From assembly GCF_025154055.1 (NCBI RefSeq), contig NZ_JAOALK010000058.1, positions 1 through 64,000 of the forward strand: 64,000 nucleotides of DNA, written 5' to 3'. This DNA comes from Aquibacillus koreensis (GTDB lineage Bacteria; Bacillota; Bacilli; Bacillales; Amphibacillaceae). Below the pieces are notes generated by a model. The model searched no databases, was not told where the DNA came from, and saw only the letters and a list, made by a program, of their open reading frames with translations. Below are positions 42,680 through 51,353 of the stretch, piece after piece (the first letter of the stretch is position 1; each line of letters starts with the position of its first letter). The position numbers and the translations under genes are program-made.

Positions 42680-44197
42680 ATGAGACAAGGTTCTACAGTT
42701 TTTTACGTTTCCGTAGCTATACTATCGATCTTAGTTATTACAGGAATCTTTATTCCAGAGACTCTAGAAACCGTAACTGGAAATATCCAATCTTTTATAT
42801 CCACCTCATTTGGGTGGTATTATTTAATACTCGTTACCCTGTTAGTAATTGTATGCTTGTATTTGCTTATAAGCCCTGTTGGTAGAATAAAGCTTGGTAA
42901 ACCTGACGACAAACCCGATTTTTCAAGAGGTACTTGGTTAGCGATGCTATTCAGTGCCGGGATGGGTATTGGACTGGTCTTTTACGGAGCAGCTGAGCCG
43001 CTTGGCCACTATGCCGTAAGTTCACCTACTGATGAGATTGGTACAAACCAGGGGATTAAAGACGCAATGCGGTTCACTTTCTTCCACTGGGGGATTCATG
43101 CTTGGGCAATATACGGGATTGTTGCGATGGTTATCGCTTACTTTAATTTCCGTCATGACCAACCCGGGTTAATTAGTTCCACACTTAAACCTATCTTTGG
43201 CAAGCATGTTAATGGAATTACCGGTAAAGTAATTGATGTTATTGCAGTTATTGCAACGGTAATGGGTGTCGCTACTACACTCGGATTTGGTGCTGTTCAA
43301 ATAAACGGAGGTCTTTCTTACTTATTTGGAATACCAAGTAATATCGTTATTCAATTTGTGATTATCGCTATTGTTACCGTACTCTTCCTGATTTCCGCTT
43401 GGTCTGGACTAAGTAAAGGGATCAAAATATTAAGTAATACGAATATGGTACTTGCACTCCTTTTATTCTTGTTCATGATTATTGCAGGTCCTACATTATT
43501 TATTTTAAATTTATTTACAGACACGATCGGGACATATATTCAAAGCTTTGCCAAAATGAGCTTTCGAATCGCACCTTTGAATGAAGATGCTCGTGGATGG
43601 ATTAATGGTTGGACAATCTTTTATTGGGCATGGTGGATTGCTTGGGCACCATTCGTAGGTATTTTCATCGCAAGGGTTTCAAGGGGTAGAAGTATTCGTG
43701 AGTTTGTGTTTAGTGTGCTCCTGATCCCATCGGTTATTGGATTTCTCTGGTTTTCTGCCTTTGGTGGATCTGCGATTATGCTTGAGCATGAAGGAGTTGC
43801 TACGATTTCAAACTTAGCAACAGAAGAGATCTTATTTGGTGTATTTGATAACTATCCATTTGGTTTTCTTGCATCCATCCTGGCAATTGTATTAATCGGA
43901 ACTTTCTTTATTACATCAGCCGATTCAGGTACGTATGTACTTGGGATGATGACCACCAATGGTTCGCATCATCCAGGTGCCAAAATAAAGATTACTTGGG
44001 GTATTATGCTTTCTGCAATTGCACTTACACTACTGTATACAGGTGGTCTACAAGCACTTCAGAATGTCATGATTGCCGCAGCATTGCCTTTCTCCGTTAT
44101 TATGATATTAATGACAGTCAGTTTAATCAAAGCCTTATATGAAGAGGCAGAAGAACTAGGGATAGGAAAAATTCCTAGAAAGAAGAAAGTGAAATAG
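42680..44197 (+). CDS. BCCT family glycine betaine/compatible-solute transporter
   Basis: 505 residues with twelve membrane segments. BCCT hallmarks: GMGIGLVFYGAAEPLGHY and the substrate-site segment WAWWIAWAPFVGIFIARVSRGRS. Family members such as OpuD, BetL and EctT import glycine betaine, carnitine or ectoine with Na+. The ectoine hydrolase operon 10 kb away makes ectoine a possible substrate, but this is inference. The ATG at 42680 has AAAAGGAG upstream; an in-frame ATG ten codons earlier lacks a site. Confidence 0.92.
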   Translation: MRQGSTVFYVSVAILSILVITGIFIPETLETVTGNIQSFISTSFGWYYLILVTLLVIVCLYLLISPVGRIKLGKPDDKPDFSRGTWLAMLFSAGMGIGLVFYGAAEPLGHYAVSSPTDEIGTNQGIKDAMRFTFFHWGIHAWAIYGIVAMVIAYFNFRHDQPGLISSTLKPIFGKHVNGITGKVIDVIAVIATVMGVATTLGFGAVQINGGLSYLFGIPSNIVIQFVIIAIVTVLFLISAWSGLSKGIKILSNTNMVLALLLFLFMIIAGPTLFILNLFTDTIGTYIQSFAKMSFRIAPLNEDARGWINGWTIFYWAWWIAWAPFVGIFIARVSRGRSIREFVFSVLLIPSVIGFLWFSAFGGSAIMLEHEGVATISNLATEEILFGVFDNYPFGFLASILAIVLIGTFFITSADSGTYVLGMMTTNGSHHPGAKIKITWGIMLSAIALTLLYTGGLQALQNVMIAAALPFSVIMILMTVSLIKALYEEAEELGIGKIPRKKKVK

Positions 44198-44208
44198 TTA
44201 ATAATTAC

Positions 44209-44241
44209 AAAATAAGCACCGCAATTGCGGTGCTTATTTTT
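44209..44241. terminator. Perfect palindromic terminator of the BCCT gene
   Basis: AAATAAGCACCGC and GCGGTGCTTATTT form a perfect palindrome (44210-44239) followed by T in both directions. Confidence 0.88.
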
Positions 44242-44315
44242 ACTAAGAAACAAGTAAAAGACATACAATCCAGTAGTATTCGTTTGATAGTAAAACATAT
44301 ATATACCTTCTTAAA

Positions 44316-45584
44316 TTACACATCAGGCGTTATACGTTGAGGCAAAATTAGGTAGCCATTTGCCTTCCTTGCTTTGAGAATTTTTATCATATGTTCTTTC
44401 ATAGAGGAATTACATGTTACCTGCATATAGACTTCATTTTTACGACTCGCAAATAGCTTGGTTTTGTTTTTATGGAAAGCTAACTCAATTATCAATCCCA
44501 AGAAGAAACCACCTAATAATCCTAACAAGCCCCAAATTACTGGTCCCCACTCCCATACAAAACCATATATCGTTCCAAGCACCATAAAAATCGCTCCGCT
44601 TACCATAGCCCCGTCCAAAACACTTCTACCATCAACTCGATGTAGAGAATCAATTATATATGTATCGGATTCCAGGTTTTCTAGAGGCAAAGCAACAATA
44701 TTCTCTGTTGGTATGCCAATCGTTTCAAAATCATGAATGGCCATCTCCACAAATGGAGAATGTTCAAATGTGGCAATGATTTGTAATGTATCTTTTTCTA
44801 ACGCGTTTTGTTTTTCTTGTGCCAAGTTTTCATCCCTCACTCTAAGGTAACGTGTTTGTTCAATATCGTATAATATGTTGATTTCATTTACCGTTACATA
44901 AGCATGGTAGATGGCAAATGCATACATGGAAGGTATGAAAAGAAACCACTGCCAGTCAGCCATTGCGGTTGCAATTGTAAAATCACCGATCGACGAATAA
45001 AACCAGGTACCAATCATGTTAGCTTTATAAGTAACAAAGATCCACCAAGCCAAAATAAAAGTCCCAGTAATCGTATGTCCACTATATAATTGTCCTAAAC
45101 CAGGTGATATAGCCGACCATACTGCTGCTAACCAAGGTTTTCTCTTATCGACGATAATAATATCAAAAGCGCTAACAACGGAAGGCCCAACAGGTGCATC
45201 TTCCACTTCGGAGAGAATATGACTTTTACTTATTTCTACAGCAGAGCGATAACTGTCCCAGATACTAAATATGTATGCTCCCATATAAAGTAGCACCCAT
45301 TCTTCGTTTATGACAGCTTTTGCTTCCTCAAATTTACCAAGCATGGATAAGGCTATCCCCATGTTTAGATTAGCCTGCGTATTTACTACAAGCTCCCATA
45401 TAATCAGAATAAAACCAGGTAGGTACCTACCTAAAAATATGTGACCAAACCCAGGGAAAGTGAATGACCACCAAGCAGCCACCCATGGAATACGTGGGTA
45501 CACGGAGTTGGCTCCAAACGTAGATAAAGCCCCTTTGGCATAGCGGGGTCTTATCCTAGCTGACTGAAACTTCTGATGTGGCAT
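44316..45584 (-). CDS. Fused membrane protein, paralogue of the split pair at 10945-12194
   Basis: 422 residues. Residues 1-250 carry two membrane units (AAWWSFTFPGFGHIFLGRYLPG; AAVWSAISPGLGQLYSGHTITG). The C-terminal 150 residues (IIATFEHSPFVEMAIHDFE...VIWGLLGLLGGFFLGLIIE) match the separate gene at 10945-11412. The same two modules are thus one chain here and two coupled genes there. I cannot assign a function. The ATG at 45584 follows AGAGAGGG. Confidence 0.75.
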   Translation of the reverse strand: MPHQKFQSARIRPRYAKGALSTFGANSVYPRIPWVAAWWSFTFPGFGHIFLGRYLPGFILIIWELVVNTQANLNMGIALSMLGKFEEAKAVINEEWVLLYMGAYIFSIWDSYRSAVEISKSHILSEVEDAPVGPSVVSAFDIIIVDKRKPWLAAVWSAISPGLGQLYSGHTITGTFILAWWIFVTYKANMIGTWFYSSIGDFTIATAMADWQWFLFIPSMYAFAIYHAYVTVNEINILYDIEQTRYLRVRDENLAQEKQNALEKDTLQIIATFEHSPFVEMAIHDFETIGIPTENIVALPLENLESDTYIIDSLHRVDGRSVLDGAMVSGAIFMVLGTIYGFVWEWGPVIWGLLGLLGGFFLGLIIELAFHKNKTKLFASRKNEVYMQVTCNSSMKEHMIKILKARKANGYLILPQRITPDV

Positions 45585-45760
45585 AAATACCCTCTCTTTC
45601 GGCTTGAAGTCTTTTATAACATTCCAAATAATTACCAGTGCTATTCATTATCACATATTTTCCAGTTGTTTAGTTTGTTTGGTGGTATGATGTTTCTTTG
45701 AAAAATTCCCTTCATTATTTATCTTTTCCTTTATACAATTGCATTCATTCATAATGGAAA

Positions 45761-45790
45761 AAGGACTACGCATTCAAATGCGCAGTCCTT
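45761..45790. terminator. Bidirectional terminator of alaT
   Basis: AAGGACTACGCATT (45761-45774) pairs with AATGCGCAGTCCTT (45777-45790) with one mismatch and T follows on the minus strand. Confidence 0.85.
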
Positions 45791-45834
45791 TACGTCACCT
45801 TATATGATTTTTTCTAGTACAAGGTATCAAGTCT

Positions 45835-47007
45835 CTACAAGCGTCGCTCAACAAATCGAGCCATTCGCTTCATTGCTTCATCCAATTGTTTCAAAGATGT
45901 TGCATACGAACAACGGATATGACCTTCACCACTCTTGCCAAAAACATTCCCTGGCACGACTGCGACTCTTTCTTCATGAAGCAATTGCTCTGCAAATTCT
46001 TCAGACGATAATCCTGTATTTTCTACCGATGGAAATACGTAGAACGCCCCACCAGGAGAATGACAAGAAAGTCCCATTTCATTTAATGCTTTAACGACAA
46101 AGTTACGTCTTTGACGATAACTCGTTTTCATCTGGATTACACTATCATTTCCGTGTCGCAATGCTTCCAAGGCGCCATGTTGTGCCATCGTCGGTGCACA
46201 CATAATCGTGTATTGGTGTATTTTTGTCATGGCAGCTATAATATCCTTTGGCCCTGCTGCATAACCTAAACGCCAACCAGTCATGGCAAATGCTTTTGAA
46301 AAACCAGAGATTAATATCGTGCGATCGATCATTCCTTTTATGGATGCAAAGCTTGTAAAAACTTCATCATATGTGAGCTCAGCATAGATCTCATCTGAAA
46401 TGACGAGCAAATCATGTTTTTCTATAACCGAAGCAATACCAGATAATTCATCTTTAGATAGAACTGCCCCTGTTGGATTGTTCGGACTACAAAGAATAAT
46501 TGCTTTTGTGTTTGGCGTAATTGCCGCCTCAATTTGGTATGGTTGTATATTAAATGCATTTTCTGCTGTTGCCTGTATCGTCACTGGGGTTCCACCGGCT
46601 AAAGCAACGGCCGGTGCGTAAGAAACAAAGCCCGGTTCTACTACAATCACTTCTTCACCTGGATTTATTATTGCTCTTAATGCTATATCAATGGCCTGAC
46701 TTGCTCCAACTGTTACGATTACTTGGTTTTCTGGATTGTATGCTACTTCATAGCTTTTATTTAAATACTTACTAATCTCTTCTCTTAACTCAAACAGTCC
46801 GGCATTGGCAGTATATGCGGTATAACCCTGCTCTAACGAATGAAAACTTGCTTCAATTACATTCCATGGTGTTACGAAGTCAGGCTCCCCAACCCCTAAT
46901 GAAATGACATTTTCCATTTGCGAAGCCAAGTCAAAAAAACGTCTGATTCCCGATGGCTTTAATTGGTCAACACTTCTGGAAAGATAGGAATGTTTTTGAT
47001 CCCTCAT
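45835..47007 (-). CDS. alaT: Class I aminotransferase, AlaT/YugH-like
   Basis: 390 residues: substrate segment GVGEPDFVTPWNV, SPNNPTG, SDEIYAEL and PLP lysine Lys238 in SGFSKAFAMTGWRLGYAAG. Pairing with an Lrp/AsnC-type gene whose end overlaps its start matches the B. subtilis yugG-yugH (alaR-alaT) operon, where the enzyme makes alanine from pyruvate. The amino donor is not deducible here. Confidence 0.85.
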   Translation of the reverse strand: MRDQKHSYLSRSVDQLKPSGIRRFFDLASQMENVISLGVGEPDFVTPWNVIEASFHSLEQGYTAYTANAGLFELREEISKYLNKSYEVAYNPENQVIVTVGASQAIDIALRAIINPGEEVIVVEPGFVSYAPAVALAGGTPVTIQATAENAFNIQPYQIEAAITPNTKAIILCSPNNPTGAVLSKDELSGIASVIEKHDLLVISDEIYAELTYDEVFTSFASIKGMIDRTILISGFSKAFAMTGWRLGYAAGPKDIIAAMTKIHQYTIMCAPTMAQHGALEALRHGNDSVIQMKTSYRQRRNFVVKALNEMGLSCHSPGGAFYVFPSVENTGLSSEEFAEQLLHEERVAVVPGNVFGKSGEGHIRCSYATSLKQLDEAMKRMARFVERRL

Positions 47008-47501
47008 GGTGACACCATAATTCTTTTATCATCATCATCCTGGTCATCAAAAATCACACCATCATGCTTATATTTTTTAAGAACAAAATGGGTAGTTGTA
47101 GATATAACGGTATCTAAAGCCGATAGCTTCTCTGAAACAAAACGGCTGATTTCCATCATGGTTTTCCCTTCTACGGATACAGATAAATCGTATGCGCCAG
47201 ACATTAAATACACGGCTTTCACTTCAGGAAAACGATAAATTCTTTCTGCAACTTTATCAAAACCAACACCTCTCGTTGGCGTTACTTTCACATCAATCAT
47301 GGCCGTTACACCTTCGTATTTAAGCACCTTAGACCAATTGATAACCGTAGCGTAGCCTAAAATGGCACCTTCCGTTTCCAACTTCACGATCATTTGTTTC
47401 GTCGCATCTACACTTAAATCAAGCATTTTAGCGAGATCTTCTACTTCTAACCTGCCATTTTTCTCGATAAGTTGTAATAATTCCATTTCCTTTTGTTCCA
47501 T
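47004..47501 (-). CDS. alaR: Lrp/AsnC family regulator, AlaR/YugG-like
   Basis: 165 residues: winged helix (LIEKNGRLEVEDLAKMLDLSVDATKQMIVKLE) and RAM domain (VKAVYLMSGAYDLSVSVEG). It ends with an acidic run (DDQDDDDKR). The stop overlaps the alaT start by four bases (ATGA), so the pair is coupled, as in yugG-yugH. Confidence 0.85.
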   Translation of the reverse strand: MEQKEMELLQLIEKNGRLEVEDLAKMLDLSVDATKQMIVKLETEGAILGYATVINWSKVLKYEGVTAMIDVKVTPTRGVGFDKVAERIYRFPEVKAVYLMSGAYDLSVSVEGKTMMEISRFVSEKLSALDTVISTTTHFVLKKYKHDGVIFDDQDDDDKRIMVSP

Positions 47502-47688
47502 CTTGACGCCCCACTTTCACCATTAAAATTAACCAGATTATTTAGACAATTTATTTATCTAATATTACTACAAACATATAAAAAGATAAACATAGATATG
47601 ACTTATTATGCACTCCCATTATTAATTGTAGTTGCATACTTTATTATTAAATAACAATCTTAATAATGATAGAGGGAGTCTGCATATA

Positions 47689-48384
47689 ATGAGTAAAGAC
47701 TATACAGATTTTTTAGCTACATTCGGAATTAGTAGTGCTCACCCTGGTGGTTTAAATATCACTAAAAAATGGGCAAATCAACTGGATATAAAAGAGACTA
47801 CGAAATTGCTCGATATAGGTTGTGGAACAGGAAAATCAATCGAGTATTTAGTAAATCAATACCATTGTGAAATAACAGGATTAGATCCACATAAAGAAAT
47901 GCTGAACAAAGCAAAAAATCGCCTTTCCAGCAACACTGGCGTTGACCTAGTCGAAGGGAGTGCAGAATCAATCCCTTTTCCTAATGATACATTCAACATC
48001 ATTATCTCTGAGTCAGTTACGTCTTTTACCAATATAAGCAAATCCCTCGGAGAGTATAAAAGGGTGCTCATGCATGGCGGAACACTCATTTTGGTTGAAA
48101 TCACGAGGAAAAACGATTTGCCGCCGTTAGCGATAGAAGAAATCAAAGCTTTCTATGGTTTTACAGACATATTATCCGAAGAAGAATGGAGCCAATTATT
48201 ATCAGACCACGGATTTTCCGTTATTCAATCAGATGACATCGACCAAGTCCGTAATGACGCGGATGCATTTGATATTACGGAACCAATTAATGATGAATTT
48301 TTCACGATGATGGCGGATCATTATCACATGAATCAAGCATATCAAAACCAACTTGGTGCAAGGATTTATATCTGTCAAATATAG
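47689..48384 (+). CDS. Class I SAM-dependent methyltransferase
   Basis: About 231 residues. Motif I is LLDIGCGTGKSIEYL, followed by GLDPHKEMLNKAK and NIIISESVTSF. It has the UbiE/small-molecule methyltransferase fold; the substrate is unknown. The ATG at 47689 is chosen with GAGGGAG upstream; a longer frame from 47632 has no site. It lies 12 bases before the metalloprotease-like gene. Confidence 0.85.
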   Translation: MSKDYTDFLATFGISSAHPGGLNITKKWANQLDIKETTKLLDIGCGTGKSIEYLVNQYHCEITGLDPHKEMLNKAKNRLSSNTGVDLVEGSAESIPFPNDTFNIIISESVTSFTNISKSLGEYKRVLMHGGTLILVEITRKNDLPPLAIEEIKAFYGFTDILSEEEWSQLLSDHGFSVIQSDDIDQVRNDADAFDITEPINDEFFTMMADHYHMNQAYQNQLGARIYICQI

Positions 48385-48396
48385 AGGAGAATGTGT

Positions 48397-49215
48397 ATGA
48401 CAGTTATAGAAACGAACAAATGGCTTGATCGATATACAAAGAAGAAGAAACGAACCTTTAGTCAGAACATGGATATACAGCGCAAACTATTCTGCGGTCA
48501 TCTCATGGACTATTTTGAAGATGCAACAACAGATGATATTCATCTCCATTTATTAAATCATGGCTTATTTATTCCAGATCCACTGGATAAGCAGGTCATT
48601 CAAGGCATGTTTGAGAAAGACTACTGGAAGATTGCAAAAATAGAAATAAGTAAACTATTACAAGCATGGGATGGGCCAGAAGTCCCTGTATTCCTGTTTC
48701 CTTCGAATTACACGAACAAACCTCTAATGCGGGAGTTTAATGGGATTGCTGGGTTAAGTTATCATAATAAGATATTTCTGTTTATCACTAATAGAACAGA
48801 AAAAAACGAACTACGAGCACTCCTTACTCACGAGTATAACCATTCCTGTCGATTAATCGCATTAAACAAAGGTCAAGATGAGCTAAACCTATTAGATGCA
48901 TTAATCCTTGAAGGCTTAGCAGAAACTGCCGTAAAACAACGACTTGGATCGAAGCACCTCAACAAATGGACTACTATTTATTCTAAAGAACAGATGGAGC
49001 AATTCTGGAAAAAGTGGATAAAACCGAATTTAGAAATTAAAAAGATGAGTAGACAGCACGATCAACTGATGTATGGACACGGAAATATCCCAAAGTGGTT
49101 AGGTTATTGCTGTGGCTATTATATCGTCTCCTCTTATTTTGAGAAGAAGGACATATCTATGTACGATGCGCTTAGAATCCCATCTGCAACCATTTTAAAA
49201 GAATCGAATTTTTAA
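48397..49215 (+). CDS. DUF2268-like putative zinc metallopeptidase
   Basis: 272 residues or slightly fewer. LRALLTHEYNHSCRL contains an HExxH zinc motif (HEYNH), with LEGLAETA downstream as a probable third ligand region, the layout of DUF2268 proteins. GAGGAGA lies six bases before the ATG at 48397. It is probably co-transcribed with the methyltransferase. Whether it is an active protease is unknown. Confidence 0.75.
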   Translation: MTVIETNKWLDRYTKKKKRTFSQNMDIQRKLFCGHLMDYFEDATTDDIHLHLLNHGLFIPDPLDKQVIQGMFEKDYWKIAKIEISKLLQAWDGPEVPVFLFPSNYTNKPLMREFNGIAGLSYHNKIFLFITNRTEKNELRALLTHEYNHSCRLIALNKGQDELNLLDALILEGLAETAVKQRLGSKHLNKWTTIYSKEQMEQFWKKWIKPNLEIKKMSRQHDQLMYGHGNIPKWLGYCCGYYIVSSYFEKKDISMYDALRIPSATILKESNF

Positions 49216-49308
49216 TATAAAATGTGTATTAGCCTTTGGCTCTTGTCCTCTACACTTTTAACCAACTTTCATATCTTAAAAGTAATCCGATATGAAAGGA
49301 GTATGTTC

Positions 49309-49563
49309 ATGTCAAGATATTACCATGATTGCAAAAACAATATTGGTCGCCCAGTTAAGATTGTCACAAGAGATGGAAAAGTTCACCGCGGTATGATTGA
49401 GCGTGTTAATAATACACATGTATTCCTAAAACCAATGTCATCGAACCTTGGTGGTTATGGATACGGGTTTTACCGCCCTTGGGGATTTGGCGCTGGATTA
49501 GGTTGGGGAGTAGCGCTTGGTTCCATTGCAACACTAGCTTTCCTTCCATTTTTCTTTTGGTAA
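49309..49563 (+). CDS. Small glycine-rich membrane protein with SH3-like N-terminus
   Basis: 84 residues. The first half (GRPVKIVTRDGKVHRGMIER) looks like a small beta-barrel of the SH3/LSm type; the second half is Gly-rich and hydrophobic (GGYGYGFYRPWGFGAGLGWG). AAAGGAG precedes the ATG at 49309; a longer in-frame extension has no site. Proteins of this layout occur in spore-forming Bacillaceae, function unknown. Confidence 0.65.
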   Translation: MSRYYHDCKNNIGRPVKIVTRDGKVHRGMIERVNNTHVFLKPMSSNLGGYGYGFYRPWGFGAGLGWGVALGSIATLAFLPFFFW

Positions 49564-49565
49564 GA

Positions 49566-49712
49566 ACAAAAGCGTAAGCGCCCGGGTAGCGACGTATGGA
49601 CTGAGCCGTAGGAGATAAAGGAAACACGATGAACGAAGTGAGTCGATGCCTTAGCTTATCGTACGGAGGTGAGGGAAGTCTCACTAGTCGCTGGGCGCTG
49701 GAGCTGGACGTG
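49566..49712. repeat. Structured dispersed repeat (long-range stem)
   Basis: AGCGCCCGGGTAGCGA near the left end pairs with TCGCTGGGCGCT near the right, enclosing inner stems. The sequence style (AAGCGTAAGCGCCC ... GGGCGCTGGAGCTGG) is one I recognise from other Bacillaceae genomes. It is GC-richer than its surroundings and non-coding. Confidence 0.65.
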
Positions 49713-49767
49713 GCTGATACTGATTGTTATCCACATCAAGCAAATTTTATAATTTCCTAAGCAATCA

Positions 49768-49804
49768 AAAAATGAACCAGTTTATTCATACTGGTTCATT
49801 TTTA
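49768..49804. terminator. Bidirectional terminator before the ureide genes
   Basis: AATGAACCAGT (49771-49781) pairs with ACTGGTTCATT (49790-49800), with A and T runs on each side. It serves the hydroxyisourate hydrolase operon on the minus strand. Confidence 0.85.
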
Positions 49805-49816
49805 TTAGAAAACTTG

Positions 49817-50173
49817 CTAGCTACCACGATATACTTGGTATCCCCATGGTGAAACTAATAATGGGACGTGATAATGGGTTGTTGGGTCATTTACTCCAAA
49901 TTGCACAGGAACTTGATCTAGAAACAAAGGATCTTCTATTTCCACACCCCTCCCCCTGAAATAGGGACCGATATGAAAAACTAATTGGTAGATTGCATGT
50001 TCTAGTTCCTCAGCCTCTAACAACGCATGATCTAAACGACCATCTTTATTGGTAGTTGCAGACTTTATAAAAGTCATACCTTTGTCTTCTTCCACACGAT
50101 ACAAATCTATTGTGACATTGGAAGCAGGTTGTCCATATGTTAAGTCTAATATATGTGTGGTCAATCCAGCCAT
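49817..50173 (-). CDS. pucM: 5-Hydroxyisourate hydrolase (transthyretin-like)
   Basis: 118 residues of the HIUase family: LTTHILDLTYGQPA at the start, HYHVPLLVSPWGY, and the C-terminal signature YRGS. It hydrolyses 5-hydroxyisourate to OHCU, the second step after urate oxidation. It is the distal gene of a two-gene minus-strand operon with the decarboxylase. Confidence 0.95.
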   Translation of the reverse strand: MAGLTTHILDLTYGQPASNVTIDLYRVEEDKGMTFIKSATTNKDGRLDHALLEAEELEHAIYQLVFHIGPYFRGRGVEIEDPLFLDQVPVQFGVNDPTTHYHVPLLVSPWGYQVYRGS

Positions 50174-50202
50174 TTCTCCACTTCACCCCCTATATTTTAT
50201 TG

Positions 50203-50706
50203 TTATACCTTCTCCTGCTTGAATTTATCCTGCAAACGAAGAAGAGCAATTTTATATATCTCAGCTAGTGCGGTAGAAAATTCATCTACAACGGTATGAT
50301 TCACCCGTTCTTTCATGGCTTGATAAATATCGTTCTTATTTTTTCCTTTCACAGCAAAAACAAAGGGGAATCCAAATTTAGTAATATAAGTTCCATTCAA
50401 TTTTTGAAAACTAGTGTACTCTGCTTCCGTTAAATTTTTCAGCCCCGCTCCTTGTTGTTCTCTCACGGATTCTACACTCATTTCAATATTATCACCAAGG
50501 TTTGGATGTGACCGAATCAATTCAAGTTTTTCTTCTCTTGGCGCGTTGCTTACGATCTCTACCATTCGGTTATGAAGTGCCTCCAATGATGAAAAAGGAC
50601 TATGTTCATAAGCTTTTTTTGCTACCCAGGGCGAATGTTCAAATATCTCTCCAAATTCTTTGATAAACGCCTCTTCACTCAATCGATTCAACGCTTCTAA
50701 ATTCAC
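50203..50706 (-). CDS. uraD: OHCU decarboxylase
   Basis: 167 residues. LNRLSEEAFIKEFGEIFEHSPWVA, IRSHPNLG and GLKNLTEAEYTSFQKLN are the family motifs, with the catalytic His and Glu. It converts OHCU to (S)-allantoin. In B. subtilis this domain is fused to uricase as PucL; here it is separate and no uricase domain follows. The GTG at 50706 is preferred with GGAGGG seven bases upstream; an ATG ten codons earlier lacks one. Confidence 0.92.
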   Translation of the reverse strand: MNLEALNRLSEEAFIKEFGEIFEHSPWVAKKAYEHSPFSSLEALHNRMVEIVSNAPREEKLELIRSHPNLGDNIEMSVESVREQQGAGLKNLTEAEYTSFQKLNGTYITKFGFPFVFAVKGKNKNDIYQAMKERVNHTVVDEFSTALAEIYKIALLRLQDKFKQEKV

Positions 50707-50789
50707 TTGATTTCCCTCCATTTCTAACGGATTCATACGCTTCTATATTTCTATACTAATGTCGAAATGGAGGAAAGTCATTATATACT

Positions 50790-50802
50790 CTAACCAATTT
50801 TC
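50790..50802 (-). promoter_or_regulatory. Candidate PucR box upstream of uraD-pucM
   Basis: The minus strand reads AAAATTGGTTAGA. It matches the B. subtilis PucR consensus WWWCNTTGGTTAA over the TTGGTTA core but not at the C. It lies about 85 bases before the uraD start. Confidence 0.5.
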
Positions 50803-50822
50803 ATGTATGTTACGTAGCATAT

Positions 50823-50851
50823 TGCATAACAGTTTGTATAAAATCCGTCGT
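50823..50851 (+). repeat. Dispersed ~30-bp motif (copy 4)
   Basis: It contains ACAGTTTGTATAAAATCCGT then CGTA, like 55734-55768 and 17081-17110, 35 bases before structured repeat C. Confidence 0.5.
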
Positions 50852-50884
50852 ATTAAATGTATTTTGAGTTTACCAATATAACGC

Positions 50885-51003
50885 CGTTCCGGCAGAATAC
50901 TTCGCTTTCCGCGGGCACGGCCTCAGCCTCCTCGTGGAAGGGCGCCACTGCGGGGTCTTCACCTCGCGCTGTTCCCGCAGGAGTCTTCGTATTCTGCCTC
51001 CAC
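50885..51003. repeat. Structured palindromic repeat C
   Basis: Outer arms GGCAGAATAC and GTATTCTGCC pair perfectly, then GCGGG/CCCGC. The core has CACGGCCTCAGCCTCCTCG and CTGCGGGGTCTTCACCTCGC, as in repeat A. Confidence 0.85.
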
Positions 51004-51114
51004 TGTTTTGTGCTTTCTACTCATTGATTCTTTTAGTTAATTGATACAAAAATAATACATCTACATCTAGGAATTACATTTTAAATGAAAGCCAGTACCA
51101 TTATTTTAAGCAGT

Positions 51115-51325
51115 TATTAGCGGATCGAGTGAAATTGGCGACACTCCTGTGGGAACAGCGCGAGCCGAAGATCCACTCAGGAGCGTACTTTGCGACTGAG
51201 TTAGCTGAGGCCGTGCCCGCAAGAGGAATCTGAACTTTGAAAAATCCGGGTTCTGGGATTTTTCGTGATTCCTCCTCGGAAAGGGAGCCAATTTCACTCG
51301 AGGAGCGGGTGGGTTAGTTAAGACA
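51115..51325. repeat. Structured palindromic repeat D with a nested hairpin insertion
   Basis: Nearly identical to repeat B (arms GAGTGAAATTGGC and GCCAATTTCACTC) but carrying about 55 extra bases after GTGCCCGC. The insert is itself palindromic: AGGAATC and GAAAAATCC arms mirrored by GGATTTTTC and GATTCCT. It lies just downstream of the pucR stop. Confidence 0.85.
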
Positions 51326-51343
51326 GAATTTGTATCAGGTCCG
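51317..51343 (+). repeat. Dispersed ~30-bp motif (copy 5, partial)
   Basis: TTAAGACAGAATTTGTATCA then GGTCCG, a degenerate copy at the right edge of repeat D. Confidence 0.4.
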
Positions 51344-51353
51344 AACCATGTGA

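Noticed and set aside
50203-50706. PucL-type bifunctional uricase
   Set aside because: Only the decarboxylase domain is present; the stop is followed by the hydroxyisourate hydrolase gene and no uricase motif is seen.
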